Shown piece after piece: positions 11,501-23,500 of a DNA stretch of 27,778 nt (its first letter is position 1; every line of letters begins with the position of its first letter). The notes beneath the pieces were generated by a model. It saw nothing but the letters and a program-made list of their open reading frames with translations, made no database searches and was not told where the DNA came from. This DNA is from Botryllus schlosseri (Eukaryota; Chordata; Ascidiacea; Stolidobranchia; Styelidae), in NCBI GenBank assembly GCA_000444245.1, contig ATSW01109349.1, positions 1 to 27,778 of the forward strand, read 5' to 3'. The translations under genes and the position numbers were made by a program.

Positions 11501-14500
11501 ATGGATCAAATTCCACTTTCCAGTATGATGAATTGGTTCCCTCTGGCGTGTGACGTGCTTATTTTCTGTGTCTATGGAAGTTGCTGATTGAAAATCACTG
11601 ATAGCGCCTTTAAGATCATGGGTAAATGTCTGACTTTGGTGAGGTATTTTGTTTTCCTGACGAATTAATTTCGCAGGTTTTTCAAGGCTACAGACTCTTA
11701 CAAATTGATTTGTTGTATTCCTTTTCCGAATATGAATATTGGTTAGTGGCAATGTGGCTAAAGTCATTGTAAACGAACAATCTTCACTGCGTAAAACATT
11801 CACAGTATGGTATCTGTTTTACCAAACTGATGTGTGATGCAAATGTCACAAAATTTATCATCTTGTCTATGTGATGGATATTGGGCCCAGCTCGAAAATG
11901 CAATGTCCTTCACTGGTGCTAGTGTGGAATTTGAATATAGATCTATCCAGGGTTGTAATGACTCGAGACAAGTGTAAATTACTATATTATTGAATAGTAT
12001 ATTCATATTGAAATAAACCCGAATATTTTCGGCTGACAAAATTTTATGATACAATTGTTGATATACAATGTTCTTTCCAATTCTCTACTAGTTGCTGACG
12101 ATTACCCCTGACGAGTGTCAGCCGAAAGTATTCGGGTTTATTTCAAAATGAATATACTATTCAATTGTATATTGAAGTTTTGTACCTCCAAGAAGCTCTT
12201 CAATTACTATATTAAGAATGCGAGGCATTCGATATCACCCAAACAAGAGTTGTAAAAGAGTGCGTTGAACAGGACCTAAAGGGGCACTGCACTCTAAAAA
12301 TGATGTGTCCTATTCTTATGTATAAAACATTGTTAGACATGATCTATTTCTATCCTAAAGCAATAGAATGCACTAGTCCTGATTTTGACATGAATCTCCT
12401 GACTGGACTGGACATCTTCCGTTGAACGCGGTATCTAAACCACCTTGGCGTGTAGGCCTACGACATATTTCCTTCATAACATCGGCTGACAACTATATAA
12501 AGTTGTGAAGGAAGTGAAGAAAATGGCTGCGGCCAAACAAATTTTTTTTCGTTTTGCCCTTCAATTTGAGACCATATCATTTTTAGAGTGCAGTGCCCCT
12601 TTAACTCTCAACTGAACAGTGAACACAATGGCTTGGACTCGAACTCGAATCTCAAAACTGTGACTCGGCCTCGTACCTCTGCAACTCTCACTTGACTCGG
12701 TGATGAATTAGAAATGACTCGACTTTACTTGAGTCAAAAGTATAAAAGCAGAATTGACTTGTTCCTCGGGACCTTGTAACGTGGTTACAACCTTGAATCT
12801 ATCTACCAATGTTATTGTAATTAACACTTGTTTGTTCTTGGTTCAGTACTACACAGCCCTTGCCGACATTTACTGCGACATTGACCTGAACGCGACTGTC
12901 GCGGAACCAGTTTTACCAGCAGGAAATTCGTCGAACGCGACGGTTTCACCCCCACCAGCTATACTCCCTCCCCGTGGCGCTCTTGTGAATTGCGACGCGT
13001 ATTATGCCGCTAATAATCTTTCATGGCTCGATGGCATTCCGGGCCTTGCTTCTGGAGCAATTGGAGGTGAGCGAATTTGGATGATTTTTTACTGGATAGT
13101 AATTTTATCTCTTTTTCCCATTTTGAACTAATGGGGGCGTTTTATTATAAAATGACATTCTCAAACTTATTTTCGGCCGTATAATATTCCTGCTAGACAA
13201 CTAAAATGTTTCATTTTATATATATCAAAATTGCTTACGAAACATCTATTATTAGAGAAGTAATATCTCGCATATGTTAAAACTTACACGCCATGATCAT
13301 GATCCTATTTTTGCGGAAAATCACGTGGGAAATTTGCAACCTGTGTAAGATTGAGAAACTTTTGCATTTTCTTAATCTGTGATCAATTTGTGTGATCACA
13401 GTAGAGTCGGAGTAAATTTACATATTTTAATCGCCACAAATATTTTAATAACAGAAAACATGCTTTTTCGCTGTGATGCTGTGCCATAAGTGTGCTTGTT
13501 ATGCAGGAGAGGTTATGATTTTCATAAGAGCCACAAATATTTGAATACCAGAAAACGTGCTTTTTCACTGAAACGTGGTGCCATAAGCGTGATCATTGTG
13601 TAAAAGTTTCGATTTAAGTTTCAATGATGGTGCCTATCAAAATATCTGATGCTCGGAACAGGTTTGAAAAACCAGGGACCTTTTCCAATTGAATTTGACC
13701 TCTGTCTGGCTAACACTTGTGAAAATACAATTCAAAATCTCCCTGATTAGACACTAGACTTTTTGACACTCCGTTTTTAAATGCCTTGTCATTTGCCTTA
13801 ATGCTGAAATGTCCGTGTACAAATTTATGTTGCCTTATGATTTTCTAAGTAAATTGATTTGTCTTTGAGAACGATACTAGTTGGGAGTAGGTTTCTGCGA
13901 CGAAACGTTTTTCTCGTTTAGATAATTCACTCAATGACTACATGACCGAGTCGGAGCCCGTCAGTAAACAAAACATGGCCGAGGTCGCCGTGGCGCCGTA
14001 CGAAGCGGGCGACGAAGTCACTTGGATCGTGGCGGATATCGCGTCTTCGTTTACCGTTCTTCTCGCTATATTCTTTCCTTCTGTCACCGGTAGGTCGAGA
14101 GTCGTTACTGCATGGATTGTGAAACAATATGTTCTTTGACCGTCACCTTGTTTCAATCGCCTAGCAATGTGATTTTCAATCGTTCTTCATGGTGGTTATG
14201 AGTGAAGTAGATGTTCAAGAGATATGGCAACTGGCTTGAGGTGCATTTCAAAAACTTGAGAGCATTTGTTTGAACAGCTTTACAGCCATCGCTGTGCTCG
14301 GACATGACACAAACTAGAAAGGCTACATCTGCACATCTGTTCGATATAATTAATGTATCAAATCAATGTTCCTAGTCCAGCAATCCCTACCACCATGTTG
14401 TGAAGTCACAAAAGTAGCCAATATCTTTTAACGTGTAACAGTCGGTTCCGATATTTCATTCATAGTGTGATATTGAGTCGATATAGTCGAACCGATAATA

Positions 14501-17500
14501 GGCCGGGCTGTAGTTCGAGTCCGTTTGGCATGTCCTTGTTCATGGTCTGACTGGCACCTTGTTGGAGGAATTTTTGTAAACCACTAGTCCAGCAAAATTT
14601 TTAATCATCTGCTTTTTCAACAATTGTTTTCCATGCTATGATATGGTCAATCAAGTTTTCAAGGCTAACATAGCGGAGAATAGTATGGAGACTATATTTT
14701 TCGTTGAATCGATCAACTCTTGGTGGCATTGAAAACGCGTAATTTCAGTGGGCCAACCCGAATAATCATTTTTTTACTTCCTGGCATTGTAATATAGTAG
14801 CCTGCTAGATTCCGTGTGATCAATCGTGTTCTTGTCAATTTCAGGCATCATGGCCGGGTCCAACCGGTCCGGGGACCTCGCGGACGCGCAAAGGTCAATT
14901 CCAAAGGGTACCATCGGAGCTGTTCTCACCACCGCCGTAATTTGTATCCTTTCTCGAAAGCCAATGTATAAGAATAATGTAAACACTACACAGAGGTGGT
15001 CAGAGGAATCAGCATTGCTATTTGAGTGGATTATAAGTGACGCCTTGAATATTCTACTCGATTACAAGTAGAAGTTGCAATATTCAAGACATGTCGAAGA
15101 TTTGTTCGAGGGGTATCGCACTTTTCGCGGTTAATCGGAGGCGACAAGATGTTTTTTGCTACTAACGCAAAATGACTCATTAATCGCGCATAAAATTGGT
15201 GCATCTTTGAGTATAGAGTCTGTTACCGTGCTACAGAACCTATTTTATGCATTTCGTACAACAATTTCACTTATAAAAGTGATTTAAACTTTTCATAAAG
15301 CTACTTTCTGCTTTTCAAAATCGAAATTATACAAGGTAAATAGTTTTGCCCTGAAAACTGTTCCAATAAGGAATACGAGTTCATCTTTCCGAGGATGGAA
15401 TTTTTCTTAGTTACGCTTGCCATCAGATCTGACGTGTGTCGTGTTCTTTGGAGCTTGCATCGAAGGCGCGCTTTTACGAGACAAGTGAGCGACACATCTG
15501 TGGAAATTCTGTTGTATTTACTGATCGCGGCGGGTCTGTGTTGCAGGTTTGGTTACAGTATTGGTAGCGACTTGATCGTTTCGATGCTGGCTTGGCCTTC
15601 GAAGTGGGTGATCCTGATTGGGGCGTTTTTGTCGACCATCGGGGCCGGGTTGCAGTCGTTGACTGGTGCCCCGCGACTTTTACAAGCGATCGCGAAAGAC
15701 AGCATTATACCCATCTTGTCGGTGAGTACTCTACTTCATGCTCAGTAATTTGTCTGGTATAGTAGGTTGGCAGTGTTTTCTAGTTAAAACCAAACGAAAA
15801 ATTCTGTCTTTTTCTATTTTTGTTTCTCACCGTTCCCCACCAATATATTGACACCGTCTGTGGTGCGTAAAAACAAATTTTATGCGAAGCTTACCATTTC
15901 GCGCATACCGTTTCATTGCATCGCCTGTATATTTTTGGCACGATTAACGGACGTCGGCTAATGCTTGAAATCTCCGACAATGATTAGCCTCGTGGGACCT
16001 AATTGTTATTGACATTATTGGGCATGGGTAGATTTAGGAATGAGATTACCCACCTCTGTTATAATGAGCTCAGCTGAACTACTCCTCCCAATTAACATTT
16101 GAATAATATATATATTGAAATAAGCTGGAATACATTGATCTTTCCGATTCTCTACTAGTTGCTGACGATTACCCCTGACGAGTGTCAGCCAAAAATATTC
16201 GGGTTTATTACAATATGAATATACAAATATAATGATACCGTCTGGGGTGCGTGAAAACAAATTTTATGTGAAATTTACCATTTTGCACAATCCTTATTCA
16301 GTGTATCGCAGGTCTATTTTAGCACAATTAACAAATGTCGGCTAATGCTGGAAATCTCCGACAATGAATAGCCTCGTTGGACCTAATTGGTATTGACATT
16401 ATGGGGCATGGGTATATTTAGGAATGGGATTACCCACCTCTGTTATAATAAGCTCAGCTGAACTACTCCTCTCCTAAGTAACATATGAATAATATACAGT
16501 ATTGATATTGAAATAAGCTGGAATACATTGATCTTTCCTATTCTCTACTAATTGCTGACGATTACCCCTGACGAGCGTCAGCCAAAAATATTCGGATTTA
16601 TTCCAATATGAATATACTACTCAATTATATATTGGAGTTCAGTACCTCCGAGAAGCTTTTCGAGTAACATTTGTGTATGTAGTATGCTGCCTATATCGTG
16701 CATTGGTACTCTGCGCATAATTTTATTAGCGGCGTCCTTGTTTGTTCAGGTGTTTGGCCGAAGTAAGGCGAATGGTGAACCAACGTGGGCACTGGTGTTG
16801 ACGTTTGGAATATCGCTTATCGGAATATTGATTGCTGATCTTGATTTGGTCGCGCCGATTATCACCATGTGAGTTGAGAATAGTAGCCGTACTGTATCGG
16901 GTTAGATATTTATATCACGAACTCTTTTAAGAACTTTAATCCTGTAGTTACATTAATATACGCACTTTCCAGAGAACATGACCTTCGAGTTAGATCTTCA
17001 AATTCAAGTCAACGTGTTCGTCCTCTTTCAAAAGTGTTATTAAAAATTAAGATTCTATTAAATTTTCGCGGATTGTCAAAAATGCAATCTGAATAGAGTC
17101 AAAATTGGTTCTTATTCATGTTAAATGATGATCTTCGTGGCACTTGACAATCGATTTTTGTGTATATCCATTCTAGAATACTATTTTTATTGCAGGTTCT
17201 TTCTGATGTGTTACATGTTTGTAAACGGCGCCTGCTTCTTGCAAACTCTTCTCAGAACACCCAGCTGGAGGCCGAGATTCAAATATTATCACTGGTGAGC
17301 TTCGTGGCTGGAAAATGTGTCTTCATGTTGTATGTGACGGGGTGACGTGAAAAGTTAGCTGTTCCAGTTTCAAGACTGTTCGATTGGGTAATGGGTATTG
17401 TAACACCGAGTGAAGTGGTTCTGAATGGTTTCGAGTGTTGCCGGGACGGCGTTAGTATGATTTTCCAAGACGCTCAGTAATTCCGACTCAGCATTTATAT

Positions 17501-20500
17501 TGCAATGTTATTCCTGAAACGACCTGTTCTTGAATAAAGTGGGTGCCTGTACACATTTTTACGCTTTAATAATCATTTTATAACTTGCAGGGTCCTATCG
17601 TGTTTGGGTATGTTCATGTGTCTCAGCCTGATGTTTATATCGAGCTGGTATTACGCGTTGGTCGCACTCGCCATCGCCGGTTTCATCTACAAGTACATTG
17701 AATACAGAGGGTAAGTGAAACTTGTGAAAGTGTTGACTAAATCTCATTTTTGGAATTGTTTTAATAGCTTTTTGCTGGATTTAGATGTGTAAACACTAAA
17801 CAGTGTTTTTAAGGCTCATTGCTAGTTTTATCTTGCTAAAGTCAGCCTGGAGGCATATTTCATGGTACGAACCGTGTTTCCATCTTTGCACAATACTTGT
17901 ACTTACGTAGGCTTTGTAGTTGCACATGATTATGTACATTAGTATTTTTTAGTAGTAGTATCAGGGCTGCAATGACTCAACTCGAGTCGCGATTTTCCGA
18001 GTCATTTTCTCAGAATACGGAAATGACCCGACTCGACTTGGACTCGAGTCATTGCGCGTGGCTCGGACCAAGTCATATGACTCAATTCGCAGACGGCCAA
18101 GACCTACAATTCATTGTAATTTCGAAGAATAGTAAAGTAACTACACTGTTGTTATTTCGCCTATTGGTACTGGTACTTGAAAACGCGACCAGAAACTGTT
18201 AATAGTGAGGAAAATTAGTATATTTTAAATGCGAACCATTCGATATCACCAAACAGAGTTGTACAAAGTGGTTTTAACAAGACTTTAACTCAACTGAACT
18301 GTCCACACAAGGACTTGGAATCGGACTCGAGTCTTAATACAATGGCTCGAGTTCGGCCCTCTGCTCGCTGACTTGGACTCGGACTCGACTCGGTGGTGAA
18401 TTAAAAATGACTCGACTTGACTCGAGTTAAAACTGTAAAAGTGAGATCGACTCGTGACTCGGAGCCCAGTTACTTGGTCACAACCCCGAGTAGTATTATG
18501 GTAACATTCGTTCACTATCTGTTTGATGTATTCTGACGCGTGTGTATATTTTCAGGGCGGAGAAAGAATGGGGTGACGGTCTGCGGGGTTTGCAACTGAC
18601 GACCGCACGTTACGCTCTCCTGCGTCTGGAGGACGGCCCGCCTCATACGAAAAACTGGAGGTGATTTTGACTCTTTGACGCTTGTTAATTGAAGACTTGT
18701 GTGCCATGCCACGGTTGGTAGGGTGTCAAGTATGTGACGGTGCTCAATTGCACACTAGGGCTGTTCAAAAGTAGGTATTTTGACACATTTTACTAGCTAC
18801 TTGATGAAATTGGAAGGTCGCCTAAAAAACGCCGCACACCGAATTTGGCGCAATGCCAAGTTATGAAAGAATTTCCCACCGTAAATAATATTGTTTTCAA
18901 GTCCAAAATTTTATACCTCAACAATATTGCTTCTATGGGTTGGAATTGAGTCGAACCAGTTACGCACCATTATTTTAGACAACCTAACAATTTCATGGGG
19001 TGGCCATTAAAATTTTTATAGATATTCTTATTCAATGAATTTAAAAGCTGTTCCTGTAATAGCAATGCATCTGCAGTAGGGCTCTTCAAAAAGAAAACTT
19101 TTTTTTCAGATTATGACTATGTGATAAAATTGTTAGGTTGGTGAAAACAACACTGCACACCAACTTTGGCTCAATTCCAACCAGCTGAAGCGATTTTCTT
19201 GCAGTAGAAAGCTTTGAATTTATCATTAAAAAACAAAATTTTCAAAATTTTACTGTCAACCCCATAAAATTGTTAGGCTATCAGTAGAGATGATGCACAC
19301 CAAATTTGGCTTAATTCCAACCACTAGAAGCGAAGTTATGGCAGTAGAAAAATTTCCAATTCCATGATTTTATAATAAATAATTAAAAGGGTTGGCCACC
19401 GTAAATACTATTTTACTCTAATCCAAAACTTTCTACTGCAATAACTCAACTTCTACTGGTTGGAATTGAGCCAAAGTTGGTGTGCAGCATTGTTTTCACT
19501 GACCCAACAATTTCTCAAGTAGCCAGTGAAATCTGAAGGAAAAATTTTTTTTTTTGAACAGCCCTAATCTGCATGCAGGTTGTAATTGAGCCAGAATTGG
19601 TGTGGAGCCTTTTTTAGACAACCTAGCAATTTTATCAAGTAGCCAGTAGAATTTGAAAAAAAGTTCTTTTTGATCAGCCCTATCGCTCGGTCAATGCGTA
19701 AACCCGTATGTAATTTCCGTTAAGGCCTCAGCTTCTGATAATGATGAAACCGGACGGCGACCTGAAACCGAAACACATGCAAATGCTGTCGTTCGCCCAG
19801 CAGCTGAAGGCTGGCAAAGGTTTCATGCTCGTGTCCTCCGTGCTGAAAGGCAACCTGCTGGAAAAGTATCCCGAAGCTCAAGCTGCGGAACAGGTGCGAA
19901 TTCGCTCAACTTTTTTGCGTATTTTCGATCATGATTAGATAATTGAATTGGATTGAAAAATCTGATTTGCGCTGCGAACTTTAATGTTAGTCGTTTTTCC
20001 ATTTGAATGCATTGGCATCACCACGTATCACTGTTTGTCGAAAACCTTGAGCCAAATCTGTGTTGGCACGCCGTGCCATTGGGAGGGGCCGTTCACACTT
20101 TAATTTGTGTGCCTTGGAATCGACTTTTATCAAAATACACCAGCCAAGGCTGTGTCAACAAAAAGAGTTCTTGTACCATCTAAAAATAGCACGCCAAACG
20201 CTCTCGTATTCGAAATTTCATGCTGGTGACGTCGCGTTTTGTGATACGATTGTTGATTTACGACGTTCTTTTGAATTCTCTACCAGTTGCTGGCGATTAC
20301 CCCTGACGAGTGTCGGCCGAAAATATTCGGGTTCATTTCGATATGAATATATTATTCAATCGTATGTTGAAGTTCAGTACAAGAAACCCTTCAAAATTCC
20401 TTCGTAGCGTAAAAACTTCGAACAGCGTTTGACGAACTATGTTGACCAATCAAATCACTTGGTTTATATTATCTGACTGTTGCTATGTAAGGCTAGGTTT

Positions 20501-23500
20501 TGTTGCTTTTTTGCCGTCTCATATGTTGAGATGACGTTATACGGAGCTGTAGAGGTTATTAGTAACAGACTCTGATTATTCGTATCATCGTTTTTTTATG
20601 TTAGGAGCTGAAAAAAGCCATGGAAGAATACAAGCTGAAGGGATTCCATCAAGTGATCGTGGCCGAGGATATATCGCAAGGCATCAACATTCTGGTGCAG
20701 TCTTCGGGGCTCGGGGGCCTGCGTCACAACACAATCATGCTGGGATGGCCAAACGGATGGAGGCAAGACCCAGACCCGCGATCGTATAAAGTGTTTTTAG
20801 GTGGGTGTCTCGAACGGTTTGATGCCGCGGTCATCGGTCTGATTTGATATTTTGGTATCCAAGCCTGCTTCGTTTTAACAGGGTTTACTCTTTGCCCTCC
20901 AAGATCTGTTCGTGTTTTTCCTATACCATACTTCTTATACACGATTGAATAGTATATTCCTATTGAAATGAACCCAGATATTTTCGGCTGACACTCGTCA
21001 GGGGTAGTCGTCAGCAAGTAGTAGAGAATTTGAAATACCATTGTGTATCAACAATGGTATCACAAAATATGTGTCAGCCGGAAATGTTCGTGTTCATTTC
21101 AATACGAATATACCAGTCAATAGTATATTGAAGTTCCGTAGCTTCAAGAAGCACTTTCCTATATACTATTTGTGCTTCTGGCATTACTTATCCGCAATAA
21201 TATTTGACAAATCGCTCTGATTCGACAAATGCTAACTTGATATCATAAAATTTATTCAAGTTTACATGGCTTTCCATCTCAAATATGCCAATCTGGTCCC
21301 TGCGTCTTTGTTCAGATGTAGTTATTCTGTGGATATTTTCGTACTTTTGACATCAGTACCTGTCTGGTTTTAAGCTTCAATTGGAAATCCCGGATTTTGT
21401 GCGACATCCCAGTCTTAATTTGCTGGAATTATTAGACATTACTTGTCAAAATCCAATCAGTTCTGCATACCCAAATCTGGCTGAAATCTTACAATCGAAA
21501 TCCGTGTTCAACGTTTGTCATTACAGACTCTCTCTCTCTCTGTGGATATTTAAGTTCAACTTCAAAATCTGAATATATAGTGTCTATTATGTCCCGATCC
21601 AAGTCCAAATTCGTTTGAGTTCAACTTGCAAATTGAGAATGATTATGAATGTATTGGCTTGATATAAATCCAGTGATGCAAGTAATCGTGGATCCAAATC
21701 TGCACAAAATCTTAAAATCAGAATCTGTGCTTATCTTAACGATACCGTGAAAATACTTGACGAATGTATCTGATTAGCAATGTTGCCCCGATTATATCAC
21801 TAGACGATATCTCCTTGCTTCTCCGTTGGCACAGAACTGTGACACTTTAACCCGACTCTTTCAGATACGATTCGGGCGGCCGGGGCCAGTCACGATGCCA
21901 TACTGGTGCCGAAGAATATCTCTCTCTTCCCGGACAGACAAGACCGTATGGAGGAGGGCACGATAGACGTTTGGTGGATTGTCCACGACGGGGGACTGCT
22001 CATACTCATGCCATTCTTGTTGAGACAGCACAAGGCGAGTTTGCGTCCTGCGCTGTTGAGTTAATGTGTACAGTGGGGCTGTTATAAAAAACTTTTTCTT
22101 CAGATTTCACTGGCTACTTGATAAAATTGTTAGGTTGGTGAAAACAACGCTGCACACCAAATTTGGCTCAATTCCAACCACTAGAAGCGAAGTTATTGCA
22201 GTAGAAAAATTTGGATTTGAATAAAATAGTATTTACGGTGGCTGACTCTTTAATTATTTATTATAAAATCGTGGAATTGGAAATTTTTCTACCGCAATAA
22301 CTTCGCTTCTAGGGGTTGAAATTGAGACACATTTGGTATGCATCATCTCTACTGACGGCCTAACAATTTTATGGGGTAGACAGAAAAAAATTTTTTGTTT
22401 GTTTTTTAATGATAAATTCAAAACTTTCTACTGCAAGAAAATCGCTTCTACTGGTTGGAATTGTGCCAAAGTTAGTGTGCAGCGTTGTGTTCACCAACCT
22501 AACAATTCTATCAAGTAGCCAGTGAAATATGAAGAAAATTTCATTTTTTTTCTTGAACAGCCCTAGTATACAGTAATTAATCACTTCTGCCTGCCCTGGT
22601 TCAATTCCAAATTACATCCAAATTTCAATATTTGGACGCAACTTCCTCTACTTAAGTGGTTATGGTATCGAACCACTTACTTCTGCTTCAACGTTTTTAA
22701 GCTAAATGAACTAATAATAATTTTCAATTCTATGAAGTAGAATTTTTGGAAAAATAAACCGTCCATTGCAGTATCTGGCCACTTCTGCCTATTATTAACG
22801 ATACGGTTGGTTTAATCTCAAATTTTATGCAATTTTCAAATTTTCTACTGCCGCTACGTGGTTGCGATATCACCGGCTTTGACTTCTAAGCAAATTTTGT
22901 AAATATTATAAGGTCCTGTACCCATAAGGGTGTCTTCAATTTGAAACGGTGTTCAAAGGTGTGGAAGAATTGCAAGACCAGGATATTTACAGTCTCAAAT
23001 GCAAGACAACTCGATCCAGATGAAGAAAGATCTCGCCACCTTTCTGTACCATTTGCGTATCGACGCCGAGATCGAAGTCGTGGAGATGGTGAGGCCCCGC
23101 GCCACACTTTTGGTTTTGTCCGCGGCTTAACTCGCGTCCTTTACTTACAGCACGATTCTGACATATCGGCGTACACTTACGAGAGGACTCTGATGATGGA
23201 ACAGAGGAACCAGATTCTGCAGCATTTGCATCTTTCTAAACGGGAGTCACAGAGAGAGGTGAATTTGGTTGTATTAAGATCCTAGTATTTGGTTGTATTA
23301 AGTCCTAGTCATCAACAAACATGCATGTCCACTTATATTTACTAAGCATATCAAAGGATGACCAGGATCTGTAGAGAGAGATAGCATGGTTATCTAGGGT
23401 TGGTTGGTTTTATGTTTGACTTGCAGGGAATGTGCCGAGCGTTTTTTTTTGGGGGGGGAGGGAGGCAATAACTGTTCATTAGTGCTGTTCAAAAAAAACA

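Larger units (their letters stand above)
11940..12803 (+). mobile_element. hAT-type MITE of the ACTCGAG family carrying two nested elements
   Basis: Element 11948-12795 with termini CAGGGTTGTAATGACTCGAG and GGTTACAACCTTG. The flanks GATCTATC (11940-11947) and AATCTATC (12796-12803) are an 8-bp target duplication with one mismatch. The outer copy is split twice: by a fold-back MITE at 11990-12201 and by a TA-flanked element at 12279-12601. Its central sequence (CATTCGATATCACC, then TAACTC, then CAACTGAAC) continues across both interruptions and matches the copy at 17962-18488. Confidence 0.85.
10951..12846 (+). other. Intron 7 (1,896 nt)
   Basis: Donor GTAAGT, acceptor TTGGTTCAG. Its distal half is a three-layer transposon nest at 11948-12795 that ends about 50 bp before exon 8. 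The proximal 1 kb shows nothing recognisable. Confidence 0.85.
15722..16749 (+). other. Intron 12 (1,028 nt)
   Basis: Donor GTGAGT, acceptor TTTGTTCAG. Most of it is a two-copy tandem duplication of 384 bp, each copy carrying a fold-back MITE fragment. Confidence 0.85.
18661..19724 (+). other. Intron 16 (1,064 nt)
   Basis: Donor GTGATT, acceptor TTCCGTTAAG. Almost entirely a hAT-type MITE with a second copy of the same family inserted into it. Confidence 0.85.

Noticed and set aside
12754-12846. Open reading upstream of exon 8 ([10 protein letters not shown] and onward)
   Set aside because: Its first part is the right terminus of a hAT-type MITE, and a TTGGTTCAG acceptor at 12846 marks the exon start.
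13938-14156. Open frames antisense to exon 9
   Set aside because: They are shadows of the real exon, created by its GC-rich codon pattern; the plus frame matches KCC.
14500-14530. GTAGTTCGAGTCC resembling a tRNA or SINE B box
   Set aside because: No A box at the right distance, no cloverleaf arms, and no tail or flanking duplication.
15407-15411. CTTAG as an alternative acceptor for exon 11
   Set aside because: It would insert LRLPSD in place of the conserved YL. It instead overlaps the probable U12 branch site.
22369-22584. 71-codon minus-strand open frame in intron 19
   Set aside because: Lies wholly inside the hAT-type MITE and is low-complexity Phe/Lys/Asn-rich.
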